This document shows, in pieces, positions 24,687 through 34,123 of a DNA stretch of 45,093 nucleotides. Numbering within the stretch: position 1 is the stretch's first letter; every line of letters starts with the position of its first letter. The stretch is from Phycisphaerae bacterium (GTDB lineage: Bacteria; Planctomycetota; Phycisphaerae; UBA1845). Position numbers and translations under genes: made by a program. The notes below the pieces were generated by a model that was not told the DNA's origin, ran no database searches, and saw nothing but the letters and a program-made list of their open reading frames with translations. The stretch covers positions 1 through 45,093 of the forward strand of contig JANQQK010000092.1 of assembly GCA_028289375.1 (NCBI GenBank), in the 5' to 3' direction.

Positions 24687-26363
24687 GTGGCACTAGGCGA
24701 GACGCTACTGAAACGGGGCAAGATCACGGCGGACCAGCTCAAAATGGCCCGCGATCGGTGCAAGAAGCCGAACGACCGCATCGAGAAGGCGCTTGTCGAC
24801 ATGGGGTTTGCCACCGAGCGTGATGTGCTTGAGGTGATCGGCGAGCAGTTGTCGATCCCGGTGGTCGATCTTGGGACCGTCGAGATCGACACCGAGCTGC
24901 TCAAGAAGGTCCCGTCCAAGGTTGTCCACCGTTATCAGCTCTTCCCGGTTGCGAGCCATAATGGCTCGATCAAGGTTGCGACGGCCAATGCGTTCGATCT
25001 GTATGCGTTTGACGAAGTCCGCATGCTTACGGGCCTGAAGGTCGAGCCGATGCTGGCGACGGCCGAGGACATTTCCCGCGAGATCAAGAAGTACTACGGC
25101 GTGGGTGGCGAGACCATCCAGGCCATGGTCGGTGACGACGTTGAGGTGGTCAGTGACGTGTCCGAGGAGGACAAGGACCTGATCGAGATGGCGCAGGAGG
25201 CGACCGTCGTCAAGCTGGTCAATGAGATCCTGCTTGAGGCGATTCGCGACCGGGCCAGTGATGTGCACATCGAGCCGTTCGAGGATGGTTTGAAAATTCG
25301 CTACCGAATCGACGGCGTGCTGCACACGACCAACGTGCCGCCGGAGATTCGCCGCTTTCACTCCGCCATCGTGTCGCGTATCAAGATTCTGTCGAACCTG
25401 AACATCGCCGAGCATCGCCTGCCACAGGATGGCGGGTTCAAGATTCGCGCACAGGATCGCGAGATCGACCTGCGTGTCAGCATTATCCCGACCGTGCATG
25501 GCGGCGCGGTGGTGATGCGTATTCTGGACAAGACCAACGCACTGATCGGGCTGGACCGTCTTGGATTGGCCGACGAAACACTCTCGAAGTTCGAGTCGCT
25601 GATCGAAGAGCCGTATGGCATTATCCTGGTGACCGGTCCGACCGGTTCCGGCAAGACAACCACGTTGTATTCGGCCCTCAAGACGATCAAGAGCGATCGG
25701 ATCAAGATTCTGACGGTCGAGGATCCAGTCGAGTATTACCTTGACGGGATCAATCAGGTATCGGTCAAGCCGAAGATCGGGCTGACGTTTGCGTCGGGTC
25801 TGCGGTCGTTCCTGCGACATGACCCGGACGTGATTCTCGTGGGTGAGATTCGAGACTACGAGACGGCTGAGGTTGCGATCAACGCGTCGCTGACCGGTCA
25901 CCTTGTGTTCAGCACGCTGCACACGAACGATGCCATCACGTCCAACACGCGATTGCTCGACATGGGCGTCGAGCCGTTCCTCGTGTCGAGTTCGGTGGCG
26001 GGTATTCTCGCCCAACGACTCGTCCGCAAGGTCTGCCCGACGTGCAAGGAAGCCTACGAACCAGATCCGGAACAGATGCCGGCGGATTTCAACTATCAGC
26101 CCGGCGAGGTGATCTACCGCGGCAAGGGATGTACGGACTGCCGCATGAGCGGGCATCGCGGTCGGTTCGGGATCTACGAACTGCTGATCATGAACGATGA
26201 GCTTCGCGAGTTGGTCGTTCAACGAGCCCCTTCGACGGAGCTATTTGCTGCCGGTCGGCGAAATGGCCTGACGCTGATGCGCGAGGACGGGTTCGCCAAG
26301 GTCCGCCGTGGTGAGACGACCATCGAGGAAGTCGCCCGGGTGACCAAGCCGTCGCAGGCTTGA
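24687..26363 (+). CDS. gspE: Type II secretion ATPase GspE
   Basis: A 558-residue hexameric ATPase that drives pseudopilus assembly. Start is GTG 24687. An MshEN-type N-terminal domain (1-150, LLKRGKITADQLKMA; EVIGEQLSIPVVDL) precedes the ATPase core. Walker A is GPTGSGKTT (317-325), the Asp box is DPVEYYLDGINQV, Walker B is DPDVILVGEIRD (about 378-389), and the His box contains STLHTNDA. A zinc finger with CPTC (450-453) and CTDC (about 482-485) is typical of GspE and PilB. It is the first gene of the secretion operon. PilB of type IV pili is the main alternative; the GspG-K genes downstream favour GspE. Confidence 0.93.
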   Translation: MALGETLLKRGKITADQLKMARDRCKKPNDRIEKALVDMGFATERDVLEVIGEQLSIPVVDLGTVEIDTELLKKVPSKVVHRYQLFPVASHNGSIKVATANAFDLYAFDEVRMLTGLKVEPMLATAEDISREIKKYYGVGGETIQAMVGDDVEVVSDVSEEDKDLIEMAQEATVVKLVNEILLEAIRDRASDVHIEPFEDGLKIRYRIDGVLHTTNVPPEIRRFHSAIVSRIKILSNLNIAEHRLPQDGGFKIRAQDREIDLRVSIIPTVHGGAVVMRILDKTNALIGLDRLGLADETLSKFESLIEEPYGIILVTGPTGSGKTTTLYSALKTIKSDRIKILTVEDPVEYYLDGINQVSVKPKIGLTFASGLRSFLRHDPDVILVGEIRDYETAEVAINASLTGHLVFSTLHTNDAITSNTRLLDMGVEPFLVSSSVAGILAQRLVRKVCPTCKEAYEPDPEQMPADFNYQPGEVIYRGKGCTDCRMSGHRGRFGIYELLIMNDELRELVVQRAPSTELFAAGRRNGLTLMREDGFAKVRRGETTIEEVARVTKPSQA

Positions 26364-26675
26364 TCGCGGGTCTGCGCAGCGGGCGATCGGGCTGCATATC
26401 GGGCGTGATCGCATCAATTTCCCCATGATAACGGGCTTCCTGCAATCGGCGGGGAGTGGTGGTGTATCAGCAGGTGGTGATGGTGTGCGCCATCCAGATG
26501 GCCGCCGGAGACGCCGTGATTGACGTAACCCATTGCGCAAGCTAGGGTAATGTCATCTTTGGCGATTGGGCGGACCAGGGAGGGTCGCACCGAAAGGGCT
26601 TGTGTGGACACACTTCCTGGTGGATCATCATCACCGGGCGTTTGGATTCTGTGGCTGTTTTCAGGTTGATCGACG
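26364..26675. other. Spacer between gspE and gspF
   Basis: 312 bases without a recognisable gene. A GCGATC...GATCGC inverted repeat occurs just after gspE (26382-26411), and TTGACG at 26520-26525 with TAGGGT 17 bases later is a weak promoter candidate. The spacer may let gspF onward be transcribed separately. Confidence 0.35.
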
Positions 26676-27872
26676 TTGCCGACGTTTGCGTACAAAGCAG
26701 TGGAGAAGGGCGGCAAGACCGTATCAGGGTCGCTGGCTGCTGAGAATGAGCAGGTCGCCATGCGCCTGTTGGCAGAGCGCTCGCTGTTTCCGGTCAATGT
26801 GGCGGAGGCGTCGGGCGCGACTTCGGGGGGCGGCGGTCGCAAGATAAAGCTTCGTCATCTGACGACGTACTATCAGCAGATGGCCGACCTGCTGCGTGCG
26901 GGTGTGCCGATGATGCGTGCGCTCGAGGTACTCAGCACGCAGGATGGTGCTCCTCAGGTTCTCAAGAACGCGCTGGCTGAGGTCCGTGAGGACGTGGCTG
27001 GCGGTGAGACACTGGCGGAGGCCATGGAGAAGCACCCCAGTCTGTTCAAGAACCTGCACTGCTCGATGATTCGCGCCGGTGAGCGCGGTGGGTTCCTTGA
27101 GGACGTGCTTGAGCGCTTGGCGGTCTTTTCCGAGAAGCAGGACGAACTGCAGAACAAGCTCGTCGGGGCGATGATCTATCCGGCCATTCTGATGATCGCA
27201 GCCGTGATCATCGTGACGCTGATCATGGTGGTCGTGGTTCCGAAGCTGCGTGATTATCTCAAGCCTGAGACGTTCAATGTGATGACGGTGATCGTGTTCG
27301 CCGCGTGCGACGTGATCATGCTTCACTATGGGTGGCTTCTGGGAATCCTCGTCGGCTTGATTGCCAGTGTTGTGACGCTTGGCAAGACCGAGTTCGGATC
27401 GGATCTGAAGGCGCGCATACAACTGAACGCGCCGATGTTTGGTCCGATCTATCGGGCCGTTTCGGTGAGTCGATTCTGCCGCATCCTGGGGACGTTGTTG
27501 CAGAACGGCGTGCCGATCTTGCAATCATTGAAGATATCGCAGGATTCAGCGGGGAATCCGATTCTCGCGGCTGAGATTGAAAAGGCTGCTGAAAATGTCC
27601 GTCGCGGTGAAGCGTTGTCGACCCCATTGGGCGAGAGTGGTCTCGTGCCGGGTGATATTCTGAGCATGATCGCGGTGGCTGAAGAGAGTAACAACCTGGA
27701 CAACGTGCTCGTTCAGATCGCTGAGACGCAGGAGGCCCGTACGGGTCGTGTGATTGAGACAGCTGTTCGGCTTGTTGAACCGTTGTTGCTTGCGGGGATG
27801 GCTGTGGTGGTGGGGAGTATTGCGTTTGCGTTGCTGTTGCCGATTTTGCAGCTTGGTACGACGGCGAACTGA
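26676..27872 (+). CDS. gspF: Type II secretion inner-membrane protein GspF
   Basis: A 398-residue platform protein from TTG 26676. The N-terminus PTFAYKAVEKGGKTVSGSL is typical of GspF and PilC. Two T2SSF domains follow (about 65-190 and 265-390), each with the core pattern YYQQMADLLRAGVPMMRALEVL or SRFCRILGTLLQNGVPILQSL. Membrane segments lie at about 168-190, 212-235 and 365-390. GspF sits in the inner membrane above the GspE hexamer. No unusual features beyond the TTG start and weak ribosome site. Confidence 0.95.
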   Translation: MPTFAYKAVEKGGKTVSGSLAAENEQVAMRLLAERSLFPVNVAEASGATSGGGGRKIKLRHLTTYYQQMADLLRAGVPMMRALEVLSTQDGAPQVLKNALAEVREDVAGGETLAEAMEKHPSLFKNLHCSMIRAGERGGFLEDVLERLAVFSEKQDELQNKLVGAMIYPAILMIAAVIIVTLIMVVVVPKLRDYLKPETFNVMTVIVFAACDVIMLHYGWLLGILVGLIASVVTLGKTEFGSDLKARIQLNAPMFGPIYRAVSVSRFCRILGTLLQNGVPILQSLKISQDSAGNPILAAEIEKAAENVRRGEALSTPLGESGLVPGDILSMIAVAEESNNLDNVLVQIAETQEARTGRVIETAVRLVEPLLLAGMAVVVGSIAFALLLPILQLGTTAN

Positions 27873-27934
27873 CGGCGTCTGTGGCTGAGCATGAGATACG
27901 AGATTCGAGACCGATGAATCAGGAGAACAAGGAC

Positions 27935-28387
27935 ATGTCACGTAAGTTGATTCGACGCCGTGCGGGTTTCACGCTCATTGAGGTGTTGATGGTGGCCGCG
28001 ATTCTGGCGTTGCTGGCTGCGTTTGCGGTTCCGGCGCTGATGGGCACGGGCGAGAAAGCTCGGGTCAAGCTAGCCAAGGCGGCCGTTGGTCGCAACGGTC
28101 CGATCGCCAAGGCACTGGATCAGTATCGGTTTGATGTAGGCGTCTACCCCGAGACCGACGATGGCCTGCAGGCGCTCTACGAGGTTCCGAGCAGCCTCGA
28201 TAACGAAGAGAAGTGGGAAGGCCCGTACATGGATGGTGCGTACGAGGAGCTACAGGATCCGTGGCAGAATGAGTATCAGTACAAGGCGCCGGGTGACTTC
28301 AACGAAAAGAGCTATGACCTTTGGAGCATTGGTCCTGACAGTGATGACGGCACCGACGACGACGTGAAAAACTGGCTCGAGCGGTAA
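27935..28387 (+). CDS. gspG: Major pseudopilin GspG
   Basis: A 150-residue pseudopilin. ATG 27935 follows AGGAG by ten bases; earlier in-frame ATG codons lack this. The prepilin site is RRAG|FTLIEVLMVAAILAL with Glu at +5. The C-terminal part has the GspG pattern YPETDDGLQALYEVPS, WEGPYMD, DPWQNEYQY and SYDLWSIGPDSDDGTDDD, the last being the calcium-binding loop. It forms the main shaft of the pseudopilus. Confidence 0.95.
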   Translation: MSRKLIRRRAGFTLIEVLMVAAILALLAAFAVPALMGTGEKARVKLAKAAVGRNGPIAKALDQYRFDVGVYPETDDGLQALYEVPSSLDNEEKWEGPYMDGAYEELQDPWQNEYQYKAPGDFNEKSYDLWSIGPDSDDGTDDDVKNWLER

Positions 28388-28420
28388 CGCTTGGACTTCG
28401 ATCATCATTGAGCACGTGTG

Positions 28421-29209
28421 ATGTTGGGCGACTGCAAACGTGTGGCGTTTACGCTTGTCGAGATCGTGATGGTGGTGGCGCTGGTGCTGGTCATCGTCTC
28501 GTTCGCCGTGCCATCGATGATGTCGGATATAGAGAAGCGGCGACTGCCGGAATCAGCCCGGCGGATGCGGTCACTTATCACGCTGACGCGGGCCAATGCG
28601 ATGTACGACGGCAAACGCTATCGCATTCGTTTTGCGGCTGAGGATGAACTCGATAGCGACGGCGGCGATCGCCAGCCGATCATCGAGCGCGAGGATGAAC
28701 CGTTCCTCGATCCGGGTTTCTACAACCGCGTGACCGAACCCTGGGCGCGGGGTGACACATTTCTGCGAGACGTCTGGTGCGCGGGGGTGCGACTGGGCCG
28801 ACCGACGCTCGATCGCATCATGGAAGAACGCTTCGTCGACGACTTGTCCGAAGAGCTGGTCGACGAAGTGGATGAACAGTTGTCCGAATACGAAGAAGCC
28901 TACCCGCCGCTCTACATCGAGCCGGATGGCACGACCGAGTGGGTCACGTTCGTTGTGACCAACGCCCCGCGCGACATCGAAATCGATGATCTGATCGAGG
29001 ACGAGGAGACGGCCAATCTCTTTCCGCGCATCGAGGTCATCTTCGACGGCAACACCGGTTTGTGCTGGCTGCAGCGACCCTTCTACGACGAAGAACTCGA
29101 CATGTTTCAGGAGCATGGTTGGCCACCGGTGCTGCGGAAGGACTTCATTCGTCCTGAAGCGCTGTCTGAGGATGAAGTACTCGAAATTCGCGAGACGAGG
29201 GTGCGGTAG
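28421..29209 (+). CDS. gspH: Minor pseudopilin, GspH-like
   Basis: A 262-residue pseudopilin from ATG 28421 (a GTG just before it is an alternative). The N-terminus KRVA|FTLVEIVMVVALVLVIVSFAV has Glu at +5 but Ala in place of Gly at -1. It is much longer than E. coli-type GspH (about 170), mainly from an acidic insert (about 125-190, rich in Glu and Asp). It lies between GspG and GspI, the standard slot for GspH. Confidence 0.83.
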   Translation: MLGDCKRVAFTLVEIVMVVALVLVIVSFAVPSMMSDIEKRRLPESARRMRSLITLTRANAMYDGKRYRIRFAAEDELDSDGGDRQPIIEREDEPFLDPGFYNRVTEPWARGDTFLRDVWCAGVRLGRPTLDRIMEERFVDDLSEELVDEVDEQLSEYEEAYPPLYIEPDGTTEWVTFVVTNAPRDIEIDDLIEDEETANLFPRIEVIFDGNTGLCWLQRPFYDEELDMFQEHGWPPVLRKDFIRPEALSEDEVLEIRETRVR

Positions 29210-30069
29210 TGGGCGGCGCGATGACATCCGGGAGACGCGTTCGGCGCGGCTATCTGCTGTTGGAAGTGGTGTTGGCTATCGGGCTGCTTCTTCTTGGGCT
29301 GTCGGTGATTGGCGGTCAGATTCAGTCGTCACAGGATGCCGCGTATGATGCGCGGGATATGGCCCGTTACCTGATGCTGGTTGACATGAAGCTGGCTGAG
29401 TTGGACGCCGGTCTCGTGCCGTTTGATCAGGAAGCCGATCAGGAAGTCGAAGGTGATTTCACGCGGCGATTTCCTGATTACGGATGGCGCATGCGTCTCG
29501 ATCCGACGGTGACGGAGAACCTGTGGCTGATCACGTTGGAAATTCTGTACAACCCGCGCGAGACGATTGAGGACGAGTTCGAGCCGGACGACGCGGAGGT
29601 CGTGCACAAAGTCTATCTGATGCGTTCGACGCCGCCTCAGGTCGATCTTCAAGCCGATTACGGTCTGACGGATGAAGCGATCGCCAACCTGAGCGATCAG
29701 CTGCCCATCGAGGATTTTGACCCGACCAATTTTGATCCGTCGCTGCTGCGTAATCTGGATACCGAAGAATTGCTTGGCATGCTGCCGGCGTTCATTCAGA
29801 TGATGGGGCTGAGCGAGGAGGAAATTCGCAGCCTGCTGCCTGCGGAGCTTCGCGGTCTGGTTGACACGCAGGGTGTCGGGGCGGCGCTTCAAGGCGCGTC
29901 CGATTTTGATTTTCCCGATCAAGGTCAGCCGGGAGCGCAGGCGCAACCGGGTACCGATGGTGGTCGAGGGCAGCCTGGTGGTGGCGATCAAATGGGCGGC
30001 GATCAGCAGCCTCCTCCGGGAAATGTTCAGACCCCGGGCGCCGGTCGACGCGGAGGCCGCGGAAGATGA
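29209..30069 (+). CDS. gspI: Minor pseudopilin, GspI-like, with long acidic and Gly/Pro tail
   Basis: A 286-residue protein; GTG 29209 shares a base with the previous stop and has GAGGGTG upstream. The prepilin site is RRG|YLLLEVVLAIGLLLLGLSV. Residues 20-145 fit a GspI core (about 125 residues in other bacteria). The remaining 140 residues are an extension: an acidic helical part (ADYGLTDEAIANLSDQLP) and a tail of Gly, Gln and Pro ending RRGGRGR. The function of the tail is unknown. It overlaps gspJ by four bases (ATGA). Confidence 0.85.
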   Translation: MGGAMTSGRRVRRGYLLLEVVLAIGLLLLGLSVIGGQIQSSQDAAYDARDMARYLMLVDMKLAELDAGLVPFDQEADQEVEGDFTRRFPDYGWRMRLDPTVTENLWLITLEILYNPRETIEDEFEPDDAEVVHKVYLMRSTPPQVDLQADYGLTDEAIANLSDQLPIEDFDPTNFDPSLLRNLDTEELLGMLPAFIQMMGLSEEEIRSLLPAELRGLVDTQGVGAALQGASDFDFPDQGQPGAQAQPGTDGGRGQPGGGDQMGGDQQPPPGNVQTPGAGRRGGRGR

Positions 30070-31055
30070 TCAGCGTGATGCGACGTCGCAGTTTGAGCCT
30101 CATCGAGGTCGTGCTCACGGTCGGTCTGATGGTACCGGTCATGGGGACGATGTTCTGGTTCTACGCCTCGACAATGGAAACGCGCGATCACAACGGTCAG
30201 ATGGTGCGCGAGACGCAGCTTGCCCGCGTGATCGTCGATCGTATCGCCAAGGAACTTCGGCAGTCGACCGGATTTGCCGGAGGGTATGGGCCGGGCATTT
30301 TCGGAACACGCAATCGCATTTCGATCAACACCGTGGTGATTCCTGACAAGGCGCTTCTGCGAAAACAGTCCTTGAGCGAAACCGATCGTCCGGGACAGTT
30401 TGATCTGCGGCAGGTTGATTACTATGTCGCGTGGGACGAGATCAACGTCGACGAGAACGGCGATCCACGCGCCTTGGGGCTTGTCAGGCGTGAACGTCGA
30501 ACATTCAACCAGTTGACACCGGTCGACGATACAGGTGCCCCGCCCATGGAAGATCCCGCTTCGTTGCCGAGCGGACTCAGCGATCAGCCGCAGAATGGGC
30601 AAAGCCGCGACGGATCAACGCTCGATCCACTTGGCAACGATGGCGATGCGGACGAAGACGCGCCGTTCGACCCAACAGGGGGTGACCAACTCGGCGAACG
30701 GGTCGACGATGAACTGAACGACATCGAACTGGAAGGCTCCAAGCAGGAACTGTATGCCCCGGAGTTGAAGTTCATCGAGTTCTTCTACCACGATGGCAAT
30801 CGCTGGTGGGAAAGTTGGGAGATCGCAGATGGCAACTCCCTGCCGCAGATGGTGATGATCACGGTGGGGTATGAGCCCGAATTGCCCGATGACATGGAGA
30901 TCCAGATTATCGAAGAGATGTTCATGAGCGAAGAGGACATCGAGCCGCTCGAGGAAGATCGCTACATGGTGATCGTGCGGATTCCGCAGGCGGATTCGTT
31001 CTTCGGCTCGCGTGTGCAGCGCGAGATGTCGTCGCTGGCGGACTTTGAATTCTGA
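30066..31055 (+). CDS. gspJ: Minor pseudopilin, GspJ-like
   Basis: A 329-residue pseudopilin, start ATG 30066 overlapping the gspI stop. The N-terminus RRRS|LSLIEVVLTVGLMVPVMG keeps Glu at +5 but has Ser at -1. The body has VRETQLARVIVDRIAKELRQ and a C-terminal beta domain with ELKFIEFFYHDGNRWWESWE, as in GspJ. An acidic, Asp/Gly-rich insert (about 165-225) makes it longer than usual (about 200). GspJ joins GspI and GspK at the pseudopilus tip. Confidence 0.87.
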   Translation: MISVMRRRSLSLIEVVLTVGLMVPVMGTMFWFYASTMETRDHNGQMVRETQLARVIVDRIAKELRQSTGFAGGYGPGIFGTRNRISINTVVIPDKALLRKQSLSETDRPGQFDLRQVDYYVAWDEINVDENGDPRALGLVRRERRTFNQLTPVDDTGAPPMEDPASLPSGLSDQPQNGQSRDGSTLDPLGNDGDADEDAPFDPTGGDQLGERVDDELNDIELEGSKQELYAPELKFIEFFYHDGNRWWESWEIADGNSLPQMVMITVGYEPELPDDMEIQIIEEMFMSEEDIEPLEEDRYMVIVRIPQADSFFGSRVQREMSSLADFEF

Positions 31056-32515
31056 TGGCAACGTCGATGCGAACAATTCGGCGACGCGGCATGATCCTGC
31101 CACTGATGCTGCTGGTGCTTGTGCTGCTCGGCATGATGGCGGCCAGTGGTTCCTTTTTCGTGCATGCGGACATGTCAGCCACACGCTCGGCAGCACGTCG
31201 TCAACAGACGCGCCTTGCGGCCGAAGCAGGACTGGAGAAGGTCAAGCTCTTCCTGCGCGACAATCGGCTGGACATGGCCGCGTGGTACGACAACGCCGAA
31301 CAGTTCCACCGTGTGATCCTCTGGACCGATACCGAGCAGCTCGAGGAATACGGATCGATCGAGGAGTATGAGGACGAGCAGCGCATCGTTTATCGATTCA
31401 GCATCGTGGCCGACAACCCGGATGATGACGAAGTGCTGGTGCGGTACGGCGTGACCGACGAAGCCGGCAAGGTCAACATCAACACCGCGCCGGCTGAGCA
31501 ACTGGTCGCCCTGATCACGCCGTTCATCGACGAGGAGGATGAGTGGACGGCCGAGCAGATTGTCGACGCGATCCTCGATTGGCGTGATAGCGACATTCAG
31601 CCGCGTCCATTTGGCGCCGAAGCCGAGTACTACTCGCTCCTCGAAACGCCATACGCCGTGAAGAATGCCGAATTCGATACGGTCGAGGAATTGCTGCTCG
31701 TCCGCGGCATGACGGCGGATCTGCTCTATGGCGAGGATGTCGATCGCAATGGGTTGCTAAGCCCCAATGAGGATGATGGCGAGCTGATTTTCCCGGACGA
31801 CAATCAGGACGGCCTGCTCAACCGTGGGCTGTATCCCCACCTGACCGTCTATTCCCGCGATTTCAATACTGCAGCCGACAACACCGCTCGTGTGTATCTA
31901 TTTGGGGACCCCGCCACGGTGACGGCGCAGTTGTCGGCGGTGGCGGCCAGTCCCAATCAGGCGGATTTCATCGTGAGCGTGGCTGCGAGCACGCCACGTA
32001 TCACGTCGCTCGGACAGCTGATGGACGCCCGCACCGCGCAGGACGGCGGTTCCCAGGCGTCGCCGATCACGATCGCCGACATGGGTTGGGTCACGGAGCG
32101 TATCTCGCTGTCGCCCGAGCCGGACCAGTATGGCCTGATCAACATCAACTCGGCGCCGCCGATCGTGCTGCAGTCGTTGCCGGGTCTTGAGGAAGAGGAC
32201 GTGCTGCTGCTTCTGGAAGCACGGGCCGAACTGCCGCAGGAAGATCGAACGAACCTGGGATGGGTGGCATCGATCGTCGGCAAGGAGAAGTTTACGAGGA
32301 TCGCGCCGCTGCTGACCGTTCGGCCGATGCGTTTTCATGTTGAGTCGGTTGGCTATGCGGATCACTTCGGGACGATGACGCGTCTCGAGGCGATTCTGGA
32401 AATGCGGGGCCCGGTGGCCCAGATCATTTACTTGCGTGATCTGACGAATCTGGGTACGAGCTATCCAGTGCAGTATCCGGTCGGAGATGAAGAACTTGTT
32501 GGGTACACTCGTTGA
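31055..32515 (+). CDS. gspK: Tip pseudopilin GspK
   Basis: A 486-residue protein with start ATG 31055 overlapping the gspJ stop (TGATG). The signal RRRG|MILPLMLLVLVLLGMMAA lacks the usual Glu at +5, which is the mark of GspK, the one pseudopilin at the very tip. Two T2SSK-type helical segments are seen: GKVNINTAPAEQLVALITPF and YGLININSAPPIVLQSLPGL, each a helix-hairpin-helix-like motif. An Asp-rich stretch DVDRNGLLSPNEDDGE looks like an EF-hand-type calcium loop. Longer than E. coli GspK (about 325). Confidence 0.92.
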   Translation: MATSMRTIRRRGMILPLMLLVLVLLGMMAASGSFFVHADMSATRSAARRQQTRLAAEAGLEKVKLFLRDNRLDMAAWYDNAEQFHRVILWTDTEQLEEYGSIEEYEDEQRIVYRFSIVADNPDDDEVLVRYGVTDEAGKVNINTAPAEQLVALITPFIDEEDEWTAEQIVDAILDWRDSDIQPRPFGAEAEYYSLLETPYAVKNAEFDTVEELLLVRGMTADLLYGEDVDRNGLLSPNEDDGELIFPDDNQDGLLNRGLYPHLTVYSRDFNTAADNTARVYLFGDPATVTAQLSAVAASPNQADFIVSVAASTPRITSLGQLMDARTAQDGGSQASPITIADMGWVTERISLSPEPDQYGLININSAPPIVLQSLPGLEEEDVLLLLEARAELPQEDRTNLGWVASIVGKEKFTRIAPLLTVRPMRFHVESVGYADHFGTMTRLEAILEMRGPVAQIIYLRDLTNLGTSYPVQYPVGDEELVGYTR

Positions 32516-34085
32516 AAAACCGATCCTGGCGATAGACTGGGATGTCCGTACGCTTCGCGTCGTGCACGCGCGGTCGAGCAAGAAGTCTGTCGATATCGAA
32601 CAGGTGCTCAGCATCGCCATTCCCGACGATGTCGATCAGGACGATCCCGATTCGATGGGCAAGTTCATTCGGGCGGCCCTGACCAAAGCCGGCATCACGA
32701 CAAGACGCGCGCTGTTCGACATTTCGCGCGACCACGCCAACATCTACCCACTCATGCTGCCGCCGGCGACGTTGAACGATCTGGCCGGCATGGTGCAGGT
32801 GCAGATTCCGCGCGAGTTGCCGTTCCCGGTTGAGCAGGCTGCGATTGATTTCGCCGTGTCGCCCGAGCTTGAGGGTGAAAAGCGGCGGGTCATGGTCGCC
32901 GCTGTCCAGCAGGAAACGCTCGATCACTTCACGCGAATCTTCGACGTCGCCGGGTTGAAGCTTGGGCGTGTCGGCCTGCGACCCAATGCGAATCAGTTCG
33001 CCGTCAACGCGATGCTCGAACCGACGCCGGCGGACTACGTGCTGTTTGTTGATGTCGGGCCGGTCACCACCGAAATCACGATGCTGCGTCGCGGGCAGCT
33101 TGTCTTTTCGCGTGCGGCGGCCGTGTCGATCCCGGTTGAATTGGACACGCCAACGTACGACCAGATCGAGTACGAGTCCGAGATCGAACCGGGCGAGGGC
33201 GAGCCGGACCTGAGGCTGACACCGGAGACGTCTGAAGCGTCGCTGGCAGGTGTTGTTCGCGAACTGGCCATCGAGGTCACACGATCGATCGAAGCCTACC
33301 GCGTAACCGATGCCGATGCCGACGTCGGGCATGTTGTCATCGGTGGCAGTTGTGACATTGAAGGCGCGTTGGCTGACGCGATTCAGCAGCAATACAATAT
33401 TACTGCTCAACCCTACAACCCCGCGACATCGTTCGGATGGTCGGCCGATGAAGGCGCTGAAGCGGGCGCATTCGCGTCGACGTTCGGCATGGTCATCGGG
33501 CAGTCCAAACCCGATGAACTCAAGTTCAACCTCGTTGATCCCAAGAAACCGGTTTCGGTCGCACAACAGCGGATGAAGCGTGCCCCGGTTGCGGTGGTGA
33601 CCGGTGTCGCCGCCGTGGCTGCCATCGTGGTCGGCTACATCAATTTCATTCAGCCGCTGCATGAAGAGAACGCCAACCTAACGAAGCTGCGCAACGAACT
33701 GAAGAAGGAACTCGACGAACACGACGATTTCAGGAAGCTCGTCAGCGTTTTGGACGACTACGAGGATCGCCGTGTTGTGTGGCTGGATGAGCTGCATGAT
33801 GTTCTGTCGACCGGTGTCTTGGCCGACAACAAGAGCATCGTATTCAACCAGATCGACATGTCGCTGAAGCGTGGTCGGATCGCATTGCCATTCCGCGCAG
33901 CCCAGGGAGCCGTGCCCAACGACGCCGTGAAGGATCTCGAAGCCGTCACGGAGGGCGAGAAGAAGAAACGCAAGTATGACGCCGTGCTCGGCCCCACCAC
34001 GAACAAAGCGGGCGAAAAGTATCCCGTTACCGGTCAACTGCAGATCGAACTGGTCGGCAAGGGCGGGGGAAAGAAGAAACGATGA
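32487..34085 (+). CDS. PilM/GspL-like actin-fold protein with membrane segment
   Basis: A 532-residue protein starting 29 bases inside gspK. Residues 1-330 are a PilM/GspL cytoplasmic actin-like domain (ILAIDWDVRTLRVVHA, FVDVGPVTTEITMLRRGQLVFSRAAAVSIP, HVVIGGSC). A membrane segment lies at about 370-390 (APVAVVTGVAAVAAIVVGYI), then a periplasmic PilN-like coiled coil (HEENANLTKLRNELKKELDEH) and a small alpha/beta domain. It fuses what are PilM and PilN in type IV pili, which is the GspL architecture. It links GspE to the inner-membrane platform. Confidence 0.88.
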   Translation: MKNLLGTLVEKPILAIDWDVRTLRVVHARSSKKSVDIEQVLSIAIPDDVDQDDPDSMGKFIRAALTKAGITTRRALFDISRDHANIYPLMLPPATLNDLAGMVQVQIPRELPFPVEQAAIDFAVSPELEGEKRRVMVAAVQQETLDHFTRIFDVAGLKLGRVGLRPNANQFAVNAMLEPTPADYVLFVDVGPVTTEITMLRRGQLVFSRAAAVSIPVELDTPTYDQIEYESEIEPGEGEPDLRLTPETSEASLAGVVRELAIEVTRSIEAYRVTDADADVGHVVIGGSCDIEGALADAIQQQYNITAQPYNPATSFGWSADEGAEAGAFASTFGMVIGQSKPDELKFNLVDPKKPVSVAQQRMKRAPVAVVTGVAAVAAIVVGYINFIQPLHEENANLTKLRNELKKELDEHDDFRKLVSVLDDYEDRRVVWLDELHDVLSTGVLADNKSIVFNQIDMSLKRGRIALPFRAAQGAVPNDAVKDLEAVTEGEKKKRKYDAVLGPTTNKAGEKYPVTGQLQIELVGKGGGKKKR

Positions 34086-34123
34086 TGTCGTGCCATTCAT
34101 TGGGCGAAAAAGGAGCCTGATCG

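Noticed and set aside
24705..26222. 505-codon minus-strand frame
   Set aside because: Antisense to gspE, whose Walker motifs are unmistakable.
32424..33662. 412-codon minus-strand frame
   Set aside because: Antisense to the PilM/GspL-like gene; no signal or motif.
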